The position numbers were made by a program, and so were the translations under genes. A DNA stretch of 64,000 nt from Phalacrocorax aristotelis (taxonomy: Eukaryota; Chordata; Aves; Suliformes; Phalacrocoracidae). Location: NCBI RefSeq assembly GCF_949628215.1, contig NC_134276.1:102923799-102987798 (forward strand). Direction: 5' to 3'. Below are positions 39,901 through 52,486 of this stretch, one piece after another. Below the pieces are notes generated by a model. It was not told the DNA's origin. It made no database searches and saw only the letters and a list, made by a program, of their open reading frames with translations. Position 1 is the first letter of the stretch. Every line of letters starts with the position of its first letter.

Positions 39901-42900
39901 TGACACAACCTTCTGAATCTCATCTATTACTAGAATTTCAAATGGGTGTTGCCAACACCATTCAGGCTCTTGAGGAACAAAATCCTAATCAGATTTTGAG
40001 GCCCTGTCCTGGCTCCCTCAAAAGCATCTTTCCACTGGGACATCCGCCTCTGGGCACAGACTAGGATGGCTAAATCACCTTGTTCTCAGGCTGTGACAAA
40101 GCATGCCTGAAGTAAGAGAAGGCTGAAAAGTACAGCTTTGAATTTTGTAAGACTTCAGAAGAAAACTTATGGATTCAGTCAAGCCAGATGATTAGATTCT
40201 GGCACCACCTTAGGTTCCGTTTGAAATTTGATCTCAGATAATTAGTTTAAAAAAAAAAAAAAAGAGGAAGAAAAAAAAAAAAACTAACAAGGTTTGTCTA
40301 GGACCTGAATCTCTCCCATCCATACTAATGGAAATAACTGCTACCAGAAAGTCAGGCATCATAAACAAACAAAGGTGGGAACAAGCTGCTCAAAGTGTTT
40401 CCTCTTGCAGCATGACTAAGGCCATGTAGCTGCTGACTACCATTGCATTGCTTTTCTTTCCTTATATGTTTTGATCACTTTTAGCCTTGTATTAAGTAAC
40501 AGGAAACTATTTGCTTTTATCAGGTTTGGTGGGGGTTTTTTGGCTTGTTGTTTTTTGGGGTTTTTTCCTGCCACTGTTTTACTGAGCTGTGGTGAAACTA
40601 GCTCTGGCACAAGACAAAGGTCAAACTGCAGTCTGGGGAACCATGAAGGCAGTGGGTAGGTTGCCTTAGGGTGCCATGAAATGACAGCCTGTGTTTAAAT
40701 ATGTTAAGAAACTGGACACTTCACAGAAAGAGTCTAGATAGGCCTTGCAAAAGCCACCTTGTAGTTGAACAGAACTAAACAGAATGGGGAATGAAAAGTC
40801 AAAGCTGTCAAAGGACTTCTGTTTACTGCATAGGAAAAAATGACAGTTTTTCCAGATTCCAAATTGTAACCCAAAGGGAAGAGAAACAAGCATTGCAGAT
40901 AGGGACATAACTGAACGCCAGCCTATGAATGTCAGTTTTTTTGCTGATTTTTTGGGGAGGAAGGGGAGGAGAATTGCATGATTATCTTTGTCTAAGCCTT
41001 CCAGCATTCAAGTGATGAGGTACAAGCTAAGATTCAGGTGAAGAATTTGGCCTGGCAAATTGACAGAAGATCTGGAAGCAAAGACAAGAGGCCCAGTGTT
41101 TCTCATGGAGAGCCTTAGGAGATCCCGATACCAAAACTGTGGCCCTATGGGCACCTGCAGAGCCCACTCCTGTCCTGACTTAACCTCATTTGGTGACAAA
41201 AGACCTGCGGAGAATTCACATCTCAGCTTTTCCAGATTAGAATGGCTGAATGCAGGCAGAGACCGATCTGCAATTTTTATTGACCTCTGAGGCAAAGATC
41301 TTGGTCTTTAGTTGTCCATAGCTGTGAAATGTGCTTTAAAACAAACAAACATTTTCTGAATGTCCAGTTTTGCAGGGAAGAACTCTCGCAAAGTCCATCA
41401 ACAAAACTCAGACTCTGGGTGCTAAATAGATCAAAAAGGTGACTACTGCTATACTGCTTTGCATGGTTAAGGGGATCACACTCCACTTCGCATCTGGTAA
41501 CACGGTGATATTATGTACCATTCCTGGAATATGATCATCTGTGATATGGGGAAGAAATATTTGGCAGGCTTTAACTGCAGGCATGCTGGTCGCAGCATGT
41601 CTCCTAAAGCATAGAGGGCTCAAGCACTCCGCCTCTCAAGGTGTATTCTCAAGGAAACAAGGCAGCTATGCAACTGGCAAACCGAGGAGCACGAGGGGAG
41701 CGAAACAGAGACCAGGAGTTTGAAGCTAACATTGAGTTTATGATTTTCTGAGGTAAGGATTCTCTGCAAGCCAGTCATCCCCGTCAGCTGTTCCCCTTTT
41801 GCCTGAACTGAGCACTTAGTGTTCAGTTCTCCCAAAAACTCTGTGCATTCGTGGAAAGACAAAGAGAGGGATGCAACTCTAAATTGGGAAAGGTTTGGGA
41901 CCTCTCTGAAGCAGATACTTCTGATACAAGACCTAGATGTGATGTCAAAATACACAGCTTGCACACTGAGAGATGTGAATTAATCCCTTTACTGAAAGCA
42001 GTTACATATGCTAGAATAACTCTACCAAATTTTAAAATATGTAGATAAAAGCACTTAGGTTCCTGAGATCTAAAATAAGCCTGGAACCACCACTCTTTCA
42101 GGAAGTAGCCAGGAAATAGCAACTGTTGCACCTCTTTGAAGGTGAATAGGAACTGAATCCATCACACTCAGACTGAGTGATATTACTTATGAGAATCTCC
42201 TCCAACAGGATATTGAGTAAGGTCCCTGAAAAAGAACTAGGCAAGATAGGTTTGGAAATGGTAATCCTTCGAGTTAGTTCTAGACATCATAAACAAATGC
42301 CATCTATTTGTCCAACATTATAGTCCGCCAAGTGTGATTAGACATTTATTGCAACATCCTTTGGGGATGGTAACTTTGGGGACTGTAAAGGGGAACTGGT
42401 GATTAAAGCTGGGAAAACTATATTGATTTGGGTCCTTTAGGTTATTCTCAAAAGTTCTTTAGAGTCAAGGGCTGCAGTGCAAATATGGCTGAACTAATTT
42501 GATGCATTAACAAAAACTCTGCTTACATCTCAGAGGCTTCTGTATGAGAAAGTTTTCCACAAAAGAGCAGCTACACAGAATGGGCAGTTTTCCTCCTAGA
42601 GGTAGAATTCAAGATCTTAATAGTTTTCTGGAAAAACCTTGGTTGAACAAAGTACTTAATTCCAATTGCTAGATATGATTTTCTGCAAATAGTAAGTCCT
42701 CAGCACTTAAAAACAGAAATTTGTGGCTGAGAATGCCTCTGAAGGACAACTGATATGCCCGTTGATGTAGCACGGGAGCTGAAGGCACTGGGAGAACCCA
42801 ACTTTCTGCCAAAGATGTCTCCAGACCACTGGTATCTCATATAGACTTTGTGGAGTTTCTCTGCAATGTAAACAGTTCGATCCTGTGACTAGAGAAGGGA

Positions 42901-44583
42901 CACTGCTTCAGGTATAGGCAATGGCATTCCTTTATGGCCTCTGACACAGGGACAAGGAGCATTAATTGAGCCATTTGCCTTTATCTTTGATCATGCACAA
43001 GCATATAGGAAATCACAGCTGTAGATATCACACAAAAGGACCCGGAGCTCTGGTGACCCTCTCCTGTAGTCACTATAGGCGGAGAGATAACGGAGAAAAA
43101 GTAAGGGAACCATCAGAGAACTCACTCTGCTTCTGGGGTAGGTAAGATCTGGTTTTCTGATGAAGAATACTCCGAGGCAACCCCACAGCAACTCCTTGCT
43201 GTTTTCTGGAGAGTGCACCACAGAATCCTTGGTCTCAGCTGTTAGTTGCTACCATCACCGCTTGCACACTCAGCCTTTAGTTGAAAAGCCAGGCTGATAA
43301 TAGCAACACATGCTCTATGTTCTTTGTCAAAGCAGTAAGGGAAATGGCAGTGGCTCTGCAGGAGAGGAGCACCTTCCCCTACAAGACACGCGGCTACAGG
43401 CAGCCAAAGTTTCAGGGCAGCGTACAGAACTCGTGCAGAAGAATCAGTATGAAGAGAAAGTGGGGGATGAGGGAAAACTGGTCGTACCAGAGAAGTGAAT
43501 AAGCTTTTAGGAGGTCAATAAGGGCCTTACAAAAAAATAGGGCAGTTTGCTAGGAAGGCGTGAAAGGAAATTTGCTATGACTCAGTCAAGAAATTCAGAA
43601 CAACTGAGAGGAAGTCCATGCTGCTCCTTTTATAAACATATAGGGCACGTATGGACAGGAATGAGTGATGCAGCCAGGGTAAAGAATAGTCTAGCCAGTA
43701 CAGCACCTACATACATGTTGCTCAGCGTGACTGCAAATCTAGGTGTATATTTGAAGGAGAATTTAGATTGTGTCCCATTTGTGCATTTACAACCTTGACA
43801 CTAGCACAAGTTAGAAAAGGAGCAGGGCCTCTGTCCTGCAGACTGGGCTGTGGTGAAAACACAGATATTTTCTGGGGCTTCATTTGCAGGAATAGGGCCT
43901 GTAAACTGAAAGGAAGAAATTAACTCTGTATACATGTACGTACGCCACACAAACTTACTGAGAAACAATGATTTAAGAAAAATCTTTCTGAGCCTCCAAT
44001 GGAAAGATTTAAAAGTTTTGAGGTATCATCATTCCCTAGGGGAAAGACGCAAAACTGCTAACATCTCTTAAGATTTTTCAGCTTACCAACTATGAACTTT
44101 CTTGTTTGTGTTTTACTTCAACACAGAAAGATAATAAACTGTGTGCTCACTATGATCTTTATCATGTGCGGGAAGGAAGAGACATGCTATCATACAGAGC
44201 TATGAAATCCCACCCTTTTGGTTTTTTTCTTTCTGGCCTTTTGAAGAAACTCTCAAGTTGCATAAGAACGCAGGGCCAGGGACACAGGGGTTTGGCAGTG
44301 GGGGTGACTGGAGGGTAGTACCTTAGATCCTACCAGGGTGCAAACAAAACCAGTTCCACCTAGCAGGAATTTTTCTGGCAAGTTTATGCATATATATTAC
44401 ATGCAGTGTAAAAGAGCTTTCGGCTCAAAATGCCAACAGGCACTTTTCTTGGGATATCAAGCAGGGTCCCATGGCTAGACCTTTTCCAGGATTGCTTATA
44501 TGACAACCTCCCTCAAACATCTAGACATTTGGGAGCTCAGTATGTGTTTGTTTTGTATATTATGAAATTAATCATCTTCTCAG
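33911..44583. other. Intergenic region between IFNGR2 and IFNAR1, left part
   Basis: About 10.7 kb without a gene that I can support. Frames are short and their codon use is not gene-like. A 68-codon minus-strand frame at 34160-34366 has a signal-peptide-like start (see findings). A-rich runs lie at about 40245-40283. Parts of 40-44 kb may be very old, diverged repeats, but I cannot place them in a family. Confidence 0.5.
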
Positions 44584-45750
44584 TGTAAGGTTATGTGGAA
44601 GGAGAATGTCGGCTCCTTTAAGGGTATCTGGTCCAGGAGCTATGCCAGCAAGGTTAGTTGATCAGGGGCCTTGTCAATTAGGAAACTAAGGGAAAAAGAG
44701 GAAACCCAGAAACAAAGTATACAGACACACCCACCTGACAAAACAAACCTTGCCACTCACACTAAAAGAAGGGCTCTCTGGAAACTACAAGCACCACTCC
44801 CAGGACTGGGAAGTCCCAACCTGGAATTTGCAACTGATTATGAAGTAGGGAGATCCCAGAAACCCAGCTGGGAGCTCCTCAGGAATCAACAGCTGTGCAA
44901 ACCCACAAGAAGATGTGCAGAGGGAAGGGGAAGCAGGAAGGAACAAAGAGGGGGGTAGACAGAAAAGGGTATAAAAGGGGTTGGTTGCATGTAAAACAGG
45001 CCTGTCTGTATGCTTGTCGGGCTGAACCTTGTTGCCTGATCACTGCAGTCTGTCCTGTCTTCTTGGATCTTCTTATTAAATCTTTTCTTAACTATTTATT
45101 ACTCTGTGTCATCTCATTCTCTATCCCACATGTCTGTGTATGGCAAGGACTGAGTGCTAGCCACTGGTGAGAGGTGCGCGTGTGAGAGTGGATTTGTTAC
45201 CAGCTTCTGGAGTCAAGACTGGGTATGTGGTGTCGGCTACTGGAGTGGGGGTCTTTAACTCCCAGCCACTGGGGCAGGAATGGTGTGCGTCCTGAAAACC
45301 AGCTCCTGGGTGGACCAGCAAGAGAGGGACAAGCGAGGGGCTCACCACCGGCAGCTGGAGCAGGACTGTGGGTCACAGCCTGTGTGAGAGGGCCTGGGAG
45401 CAGGGCAGGGGTGTGCTGAAAAGGTAGAGGGGCCATGCTGGTACTTGGGGGATCAATGAATATGTGTGTGCTTGTGCTAGTGAGCGGAAGAGGAGGAAGA
45501 GGACGTGGCTGTCTATGCTTTATGTGAGTCCTGTATGTAGGTGTACCTTGTTTGTGGCAGTCTGTGTAGCCAGCCACATCAGCGTCCTCCATGTGTGTGC
45601 CCCTAGGACATGTGCTCAGCTTCACTACTGGTTGAACCTGCAAACAGGAGCATAGTAGCCACATCCCTCAGCCTGGGCAGAGACCCCCAGGTCCCTGGGC
45701 TGGGCTCCAGCAGCTGGGCAGGAGGGAGTCCTGAGAGAAAGCAGCCAGAG
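44584..45750 (+). mobile_element. Probable endogenous retroviral LTR, second family
   Basis: A TATA box (TATAAAAG, 44970-44977) is followed 105 bases later by ATTAAA (45075-45080) and then a T/C-rich GT-containing stretch. This is the U3-R-U5 layout of a retroviral LTR on the plus strand. The left end is taken at TGTAAGGTTATGTGG (44584). The right end is uncertain, because an irregular tandem repeat follows from about 45155. No gag, pol or env sequence was seen next to it. It is unrelated to the other LTRs in the window. Confidence 0.55.
45155..45390. repeat. Irregular tandem array of CAGC-NN-CTGG units
   Basis: The motif (C/G)(A/G)GCNNCTGG recurs six times at intervals of about 27-50 bases: AGCCACTGG, CAGCTTCTGG, GGCTACTGG, CAGCCACTGG, CAGCTCCTGG, GGCAGCTGG. 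A further copy, CAGCAGCTGGG, lies at about 45710. Between the copies the sequence is G-rich and diverged. It directly follows the LTR poly(A) region and may be U5 or leader sequence. Confidence 0.6.
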
Positions 45751-48540
45751 AAGGGTTAAAAAAAGAAAAAAAAGAGACAGAAACTGGCAAAGCTAACAGT
45801 GAACTACGCGCATGAAACCTGTTAATGAATTAGTGAACACAGTATTAATTCAGTATTAATGAATACAGAAATTTCATTTCCTTTGTCATATACCTTGTGG
45901 CACACTGCAAGTCATTTCACAAACAATACCTGAAAGCTATTTTGGAAAGCAACCTCGTTCTGAAGTTTTACTGTGTTACTAGAACATGCTACCCTGCGTT
46001 TTCTGTAGAAATGCTAGTCAGACACTGTCGCCTCCCCCCCCCCAAGTCAAATCCCAAGAAAATGACAATGCTGAAACAAAAGGGCTGAGAAGTTTCTAAG
46101 TATCAGCTAATATGGATATACATATATATCAGTCTGATCTAGCTAAAATGTGCAAGACTCGGGGATTCTGTGCTAGAGGGAATGCATTTTGGACATTTAA
46201 GAAGAGTTAATATCAGAGTCCTCAGTGGATATCCTTAAAGAAACAATGCTGGAGGATCCATTAATGAGTCAAAAGTCTTATGAGTCAGTATACAAACACA
46301 TGCCTAAGCAGCCAGGTAATGTTTGAATAACTGACAAACAGCTGTGGCTTTCTCTCTTTTTGGTAGTATAGAGTAATAACCACCGCCTGTTTGCTGTGGA
46401 TACTCACGATACTTCTGTGCAGAGCACAGAGACAATTGCCATATATAAAGTACAGGTGTCTTCTAGAAGTCATTAGCTAAAAAGAAGTTTTTTAAACAAA
46501 ATTATACATCTGTACACTGAACTTGAATGTCATTTGAAAGTAGAGGAGAGACAAAAAAAAAAAAAATCAGTATTCGCATGTACTTTAAATCAACAACTTT
46601 GCATTACTACACAGCCAGTCAGTTACAAATACATCTATGCATTATGGGCAAGGATCTAACTATAAGGTCATTGTGGCAGAAAATTACTGGTTAAATAGTT
46701 TGGATATTTTAATTTGAAACCAATCTCCTTTTAAGAGACTGCTTAATGATTTTTTTTTTTAAAAAAAGTATTTTTACAAGGCTGTTTGAATATTGCCCCC
46801 CATCCTTGTCCCATCTTAACTCTTGGGTGAGGATTTTTAATTAACCCTCACAAAACCAGCAGAGGGAGCTCAAAACATTAGGCACAACCCTGCTTCTGGA
46901 AAGGTATGACAGGAAAAACCCCTCACTTTTCATGGGATTGGATAAGAATACCTGGCAGGTTTAGTAAACAAGTGGCACTCAGTGAAGGAAAGGGAATATA
47001 GTTACTGGAAGCTAAGCAAAGCTGCCACTGGCACCATTTTTTTTCTGAATATGCTTTGCCTTGCTGCCTTAGGAAAAAGGTGTCAGCAAGGCAACAGAAT
47101 TGGATTTGGTACTAATTATGAGATTATTTCTGGGATGCCAGAAACTGCATAAAAAACTACTTTATAGGATTTTCCAGGTTTGGTGTGTCTATGACAAAAT
47201 GTTGGTACGTGGTCAAGCAGAAATTTCTTTGATTCTGTGCCATTCCCTGTCAGATTAACTAGCTCATGTGTTGCATCTATGGTGGTAGCTTCCACTAACT
47301 ACAATAATTTTCTGCTTACTAACAGATGCTTAGATAGTCATTTTGGCACCATCAATTCAACATCACTGAATGAATTCCCACAGTCTGTACCTGTCTATAT
47401 TAAAAATGGGATTTCTTGGTATTACAGTTGTTTCCTGTGCAAAGAAAAAAAAGACAACAGCTGCTGTTCAGTCATTTCAAGATCTTTTGGATCCTGTTGT
47501 GACATTAAGATACTCTGACAATACGAATTTTTGCCAAAATATTTTCCAAGAAGCTGAATAAAATAATTTGTCCTGACTGCCCTCAGTGTAATGTTTTGTT
47601 TTGTCTTTTTTTAAATGGGATATTACTCAGACTACAGGAACAGTTTTAAGGGTTGGGGTTTAGGAAACATCTGTGATGAAAATAAGAATTTACTAAGGCC
47701 ACCACTACTCTGATGTGATTGGAAGGCCTTCCTCACTGAGATGTGTGTGAAAGTCACTTGCCAGCTAGCTGCAGTATCAGACACGTAGGCAACGTCGAGA
47801 GGAAGAAGCTCTACAAAGACTGACTTTTCTTCTGCACATGTATCCCCAGTTCTATAATCCAGATACCTGGGGTAAGTAAAGGGTAGATGGTCTAGGAAAA
47901 AACCTCTTGCTAGAAAACTTGCAGGCAATCCTACTTGTATTTCTAGAAATTTACTTAGAATACTCAGTACGTGATCAGTCACTTAAGCAAGTCTGAAAGT
48001 TCAGATTATCTGTCACAGACAGCAATGGCAAATAATCCATTTGTCAAAAAGTGGCACGTCTTCTGATGCCTTGGGATTCTTAAAGCATATCACTGCACTC
48101 TTAGTTGGGTCCTACAGATAGGGAAATATGGGGGAGGGATAGGTAGACAGTTAAGAAATGCAAGATAAGTGTCGTAGAATTTTCATTTTATTCTGATGAC
48201 TATCACCCTGCAACAAGAGTACATTTTCCTTAAAAATTTATGAAATTGTATCTCTTGGTGCCAAAGGCTATCTGTCAAATTTTCCAGGCTTACCTGCAAC
48301 GCTAACAAACCGTGATTATCAGGAGGACTATGCCAAGTTTGGTATTCCTCTAGCTCAAGTTTTAACTGCTCAGCACCGAGACTAAATACTTTCATGTGGC
48401 TATTTACCAATTACATCATGGTTTGAAGTTTGCTGCAATTATACTTTTAATGGGGCCTTGACAGAGCATCTGGAAAAAAGAACAGAACAAAAAGTGGCTT
48501 GGTTCGTATCTTAAATGTTTTGCAATACTGTCCAAAAAGA
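45751..48540. other. Intergenic region between IFNGR2 and IFNAR1, middle part
   Basis: AT-rich, with no recognised gene. A C-run lies at about 46034-46043, and T/A-runs at about 46750-46766. Two minus-strand frames (47632-47982 and 48183-48410) look more protein-like than their surroundings, but I cannot assign them. Confidence 0.4.
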
Positions 48541-49037
48541 AAATCACAGAATGGGTAGGGTTGGAAGGTACCTTGGGAGGGTGTCTGGTCCAACCCTCCT
48601 GCTCAAGCAGGGCCACCCAGTATGGTCTGCCACTCAGACCGTGTCCAGACAGCTTTTGACTGTCTCCAGGGATGGAGACTCCAGAACCTCCCTGGGCAAC
48701 CCGTGCCAGTGCTCGGTCGCCCTCACCGTGAAAAAGTGTTTCCTGATGTTCAGAGGCCTGTTGCCTCTGGTCACCACTGAAGAAAGCCTGGCTCCAATCC
48801 CTTTGCACCCTCCCTTCAGGTATTTATATACGTTGATAAGATCACCCTGACCCTTCTCTTCTCCAGGCTGAACAGTCCCAGCTCTCTCAGCCCTTCCTCA
48901 TAGCAGATACGCTCCAGTCCCTTCATCATCTTCATGGCCCTTCATTGGACTCTCTCCAGTATGTCTGTGTCTCCCTTGTACTGAGGAGCCCAGAACTGGT
49001 ACCAGCACTCCAGGTGTGGCCTCACCAGTGCTGAGTA
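48541..49037 (-). mobile_element. CR1 LINE, 5'-truncated copy
   Basis: It is closely similar to the copy at 9911-10440: the 3' UTR begins at about 48541 and reads TGGTCCAACCCTCCTGCTCA on the plus strand. It continues to the part encoding the end of reverse transcriptase at about 48950-49037. A 20-30 base gap relative to the other copy removes the stretch around 48757. Minus strand, dead copy. Confidence 0.9.
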
Positions 49038-50668
49038 AAGGTAGATCATAAAAGTCAACCATCCCTAAGAAACACATATATGCCCCAAGACTTACCTGCA
49101 TTTCTTCATTTACATGAAATTATCCATTACCAGGTACCACTGTATCTATGAATTTCATCTAAAGTGAAAATCATCACTGGCATGCATTCAAAAAAACCTT
49201 GTACTGATAGGAAGAATAGAACATAGCCATTTACTGCAATTCCTCCTCTGCAGTTCTCCTCTGCTTTCCCCTGTGCAAAAGACATTGAAATTCCTGGTAA
49301 AGGAAGAAATAATTCTACCGCCATGCATCTTCAGTTTTTTCTTTCTTTGAAATACAGTCCCTGTGTCAGACAGCAGTACATAACACTTACAAATACACCA
49401 AGTAGTTCAGTACAGAGTACAGTCAAGTGCTAATGGTGCTGCACAATTACCATTCAGTAAAGCATCCCTTCAAAAATGATCCAATATCCCATAAAGATTC
49501 ACCCCTGAAGGGTTCTCTACTAACTATATTATTATCTGTACGTTCTTACCCAGGTTTCAACATCAAGCATGTGCATCTGAAATAATATATGTAAACCCAA
49601 TGCTAATAACGAAATCCATTCCAAAAGCAGAAGTCATGGGAAAATCACAGCATGTGACCCAATATGCAGAATCACTCCCAGACGCTGGTTTCCTTTCAGC
49701 TAAGAATCCCATGAGAGGAAACTTCTGCTTCATCGCCCCTCCCCGCCCCGAGTCTTAAAGCTGATTATATTACATCTGTTCCACAATATCAACATTGGCT
49801 CAATGCTTCTACTTTCAAAAACATTGGGTTTGATTAACTTGCTTGTGCTTTTTACCATCAATACTGACAAAACCAACTCTACATTGACCAGTTAAATGAA
49901 TGCAGTTATTAATAGGGCTGTATCTCATCCCGCTGGATAACTTCAGTGAAGAGAGTCAAATATAGTTCCTCCTCAGACTTCTTCCACACCACGTAATAAA
50001 GAACAAAGAAAAAGAAAAACAGTTCAAGGGTCTTATTCTTTAGAAAGACTTCGGAAATTGAAAAAAAAGACATTTAAACAAAGTTCCTTTATGCACTGTA
50101 ATAAACTGCCCTTAGAAGGTGAACCGTGAAAGTTCTGTCAAATTGTTTTTCTAGTATTTCTGGATACATCTGAAACATATCAGACACAGACTGCCTTGGG
50201 TATTTAGGAACTTAGTTTTCCAGTTTGAGTATTAGATACTGTATAAAGAGAATGAGTATTTCCATCTTACAAAAGCCATAAAACACCACACCTTACTTCA
50301 GTAAATGTGTTTAGAGTAGCTTCACTTTTGAAAATCCCCTGAATGAAAATATGTCCTCAAACTCTACTGTAGAAGTAGGTCACAAACAAGAAGAATAGAC
50401 TGAAATTGAAGTTGTCCAGGAGAAAAGACATCCAGGAAGGCCAGCTACAACAGAAATCACTAAGGGGAACAGTTGCACCCTCACAGCAAACTTAGATGAT
50501 ACTGAAGAGACCACACAAATACAGGCAACTTCACACCACCTTTCGTTTAAGTATCTCAGAAGAATTCAGCCAGAAGCTATTTACCAAAGGCCGCAATGAC
50601 TGGAAGGGCTCACATTCAGCGTTCTCATTTTAAGCCCTAATTCAGAAAGCAAATTAGCACTGTCATTA
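49038..50668. other. Intergenic region between IFNGR2 and IFNAR1, right part
   Basis: Unique AT-rich sequence without a recognisable gene, repeat or RNA. Confidence 0.45.
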
Positions 50669-50930
50669 GCATGACATCATATGGTGTGGAATATCCTTCT
50701 GGTCAGTTGGGGTCAGCTGTCCCAGCCGTGTCCCATCCCAGCTTCTTGTGCCCCCCGCTGGTGGGGTGGGGTGAGGAGCAGAAAAGGCCTTGGCTCTGTG
50801 TACGCCCTGCTCAGCAGTAACTAAAACATCCCTGGTTGTTATCAACACAGTTTCGAGCACAAATCCAAACCATAGCCCCATGCTAGCTACTGTGAAGAAA
50901 ATTAACTCTACCCCAACCAAAACCAGCATG
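50669..50930 (-). mobile_element. Fragment of the same LTR family as 9246-9752
   Basis: It matches the U3 part of the 9.2-kb LTR: CATGACATCATATGGTGTGG, then the block with CAGTTGGGGTCAGCTGTCCC, ending AAAACCAGCA. The R-U5 part on the low-coordinate side is missing. The fragment stops about 80 bases from the inferred end of the IFNAR1 transcript. Confidence 0.8.
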
Positions 50931-51026
50931 CATGGGAATTTCCTAAGTATCCATGGTGTAGCTTCAGCATCACTACTTCAAAAATACGTGGAACCAAGAA
51001 AGGGATAAAGAAGTGAATGTGCAAAA

Positions 51027-51032
51027 TTTATT
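51027..51032 (-). terminator. Candidate IFNAR1 polyadenylation signal
   Basis: TTTATT on the plus strand (AATAAA for the gene), followed on the minus strand by TTTGCACATTC. It is the last canonical signal before the LTR fragment. Usage is not proven. Confidence 0.45.
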
Positions 51033-52128
51033 AAGTTCTTTGATGAACACAAAACGTACAAAATTACATCACTTCTTCAAAATTAAAAAAAAATATAAAC
51101 ACCAACTTTGCTTGTTAAACAGCCTTCATTGAGCTCAAAACCAGTTAAAAATCAATCTCATCATAAAATAAGGTATTTAAAAAAATTACTTCAAATTGAA
51201 ACATTATTGCAGCATATCCTTGTAATTTGTACAAAGAAAAGACTGTGGGCAAAATGAGACTAAGCTGGAGCAGCTTTGAATGACAAGCAGCCTCACCATT
51301 CTGCTAAAAGGCATTTTCTAAATTCAACTTGGGTCCTTCTAGTTACAGAATTAAGTTTCCTCCTTGTTAAGAGAGATCCACATTTCTAAATACAATTCAG
51401 TTAGAAGTACTTTACACTTCTGATTACATAGTTGGGGGGGGTGTGGGGAAATAATCAAGAACATGCCTCTTAACATGCCTTGTCATTTAAAGTAACAGTA
51501 TTCTTCAGTTTTTTCTCACAGCGCACATCTGGCTTGCCCGTTTATTTTTTGTCCTAAATGTTGTGCAAAACAATTTGACCCAACCTCTATTTACACTATG
51601 AAATTTTTCATTACAATAAAGTGAAGCAAAGTGCTGCTCCCTTCCTGCTGCTTCCCCTCCCCATATTTGCCCAGATTACTGAGTGCTGTGAGAGAAGAGC
51701 ACCCTGATGCAGGGACGCAGATACACGAACAAAGCAAGCGGGCGCTGGGAGCATCCCGCAGCCACGGCCATAAGGAATTCTACAAGAGGGCTCAGAGAAG
51801 CCACCTCACAGAGGCCACTGTAGTCTCTTTGCATCTTTTGCATCTCTCTGGCCGGGCTGAGCCAAAAAGCACTGCCCTTGAGGGGGCTGGAAGAGAACGT
51901 CAGAAAATCTCTTAACAATGTATCCAGCATTAACTTCCTTCTGCCTGTGTAAGCACAGTAAGAGTCAATACTGGAATTTAAGGCTTCTGTCACAGTGCAC
52001 ACTGGTATTCAAACCAAATCTCTACGATAGTGAGAAACTTCTTGTGGAACTGAGCAGGCTTTTGCTGAGGTTATCAGGTTCAAGCATATAAAGTGTACAG
52101 ATCTGCTCCTCTTTATGCAGATGGTATT

Positions 52129-52150
52129 CTTTTCATCGTATGATGAAAAG
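52129..52150 (-). repeat. Perfect stem-loop in IFNAR1 3' UTR
   Basis: In the transcript, CTTTTCATC pairs with GATGAAAAG around the loop ATAC: nine uninterrupted pairs and a tetraloop. The sequence is not one of the decay elements I know (it does not fit the Roquin UUCYRYGAA form). Confidence 0.65.
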
Positions 52151-52258
52151 TCTGTCAATATGCTGTAAGGTATGAGGAGTCAACTCTGTTTTAACTTCAG
52201 TCAGCTTGCAGCAGAGAGGGTACATAAGCCCAAGATCTGAATTTTACTTTCTTGACGG

Positions 52259-52486
52259 TTACACTATTTCCTTTTCTAGTGTTCCGACTGATGTTTTGCT
52301 CCCTGAAGTATCATCATCGTTAGAATAATTTCCTGAGTCTCGACTGCTCTGTTTAGAATGTTCGTAGTCTTTAAAACCAGTTTGATTTACTTCTTCCATG
52401 ATGATAGTCTCAATTATAGAACAATTTTCTATTGGTTCTTCTGTAGTTGACAGATAAGGACTGCTTAAGAGCTGTCCTCCAAAGCC
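52259..52486 (-). CDS. IFNAR1: IFNAR1 last coding exon, cytoplasmic tail
   Basis: Acceptor TTTTTGCAG, then GGCTTTGG. Encodes 75 residues from [20 protein letters not shown] to GTLEKEIV and TAA. DSGNYS (52322-52339) is the canonical DSGxxS degron which in human, once phosphorylated, recruits the beta-TrCP ubiquitin ligase to remove the receptor. Confidence 0.97.
   Translation of the reverse strand, partial: GFGGQLLSSPYLSTTEEPIENCSIIETIIMEEVNQTGFKDYEHSKQSSRDSGNYSNDDDTSGSKTSVGTLEKEIV

Larger units (their letters stand above)
51010..52258 (-). other. IFNAR1: IFNAR1 3' UTR
   Basis: It extends from the TAA at 52259-52261 down to the AATAAA at 51027-51032 (minus strand). Another possible signal lies at 51541-51546. 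It contains a perfect 9-bp stem-loop (52129-52150). There is no coding feature. Confidence 0.55.

Noticed and set aside
45197-45664. 155-codon minus-strand frame rich in Pro, Thr and Ser
   Set aside because: It runs antisense through the LTR-linked repeat array; the frame follows from the G-rich composition.
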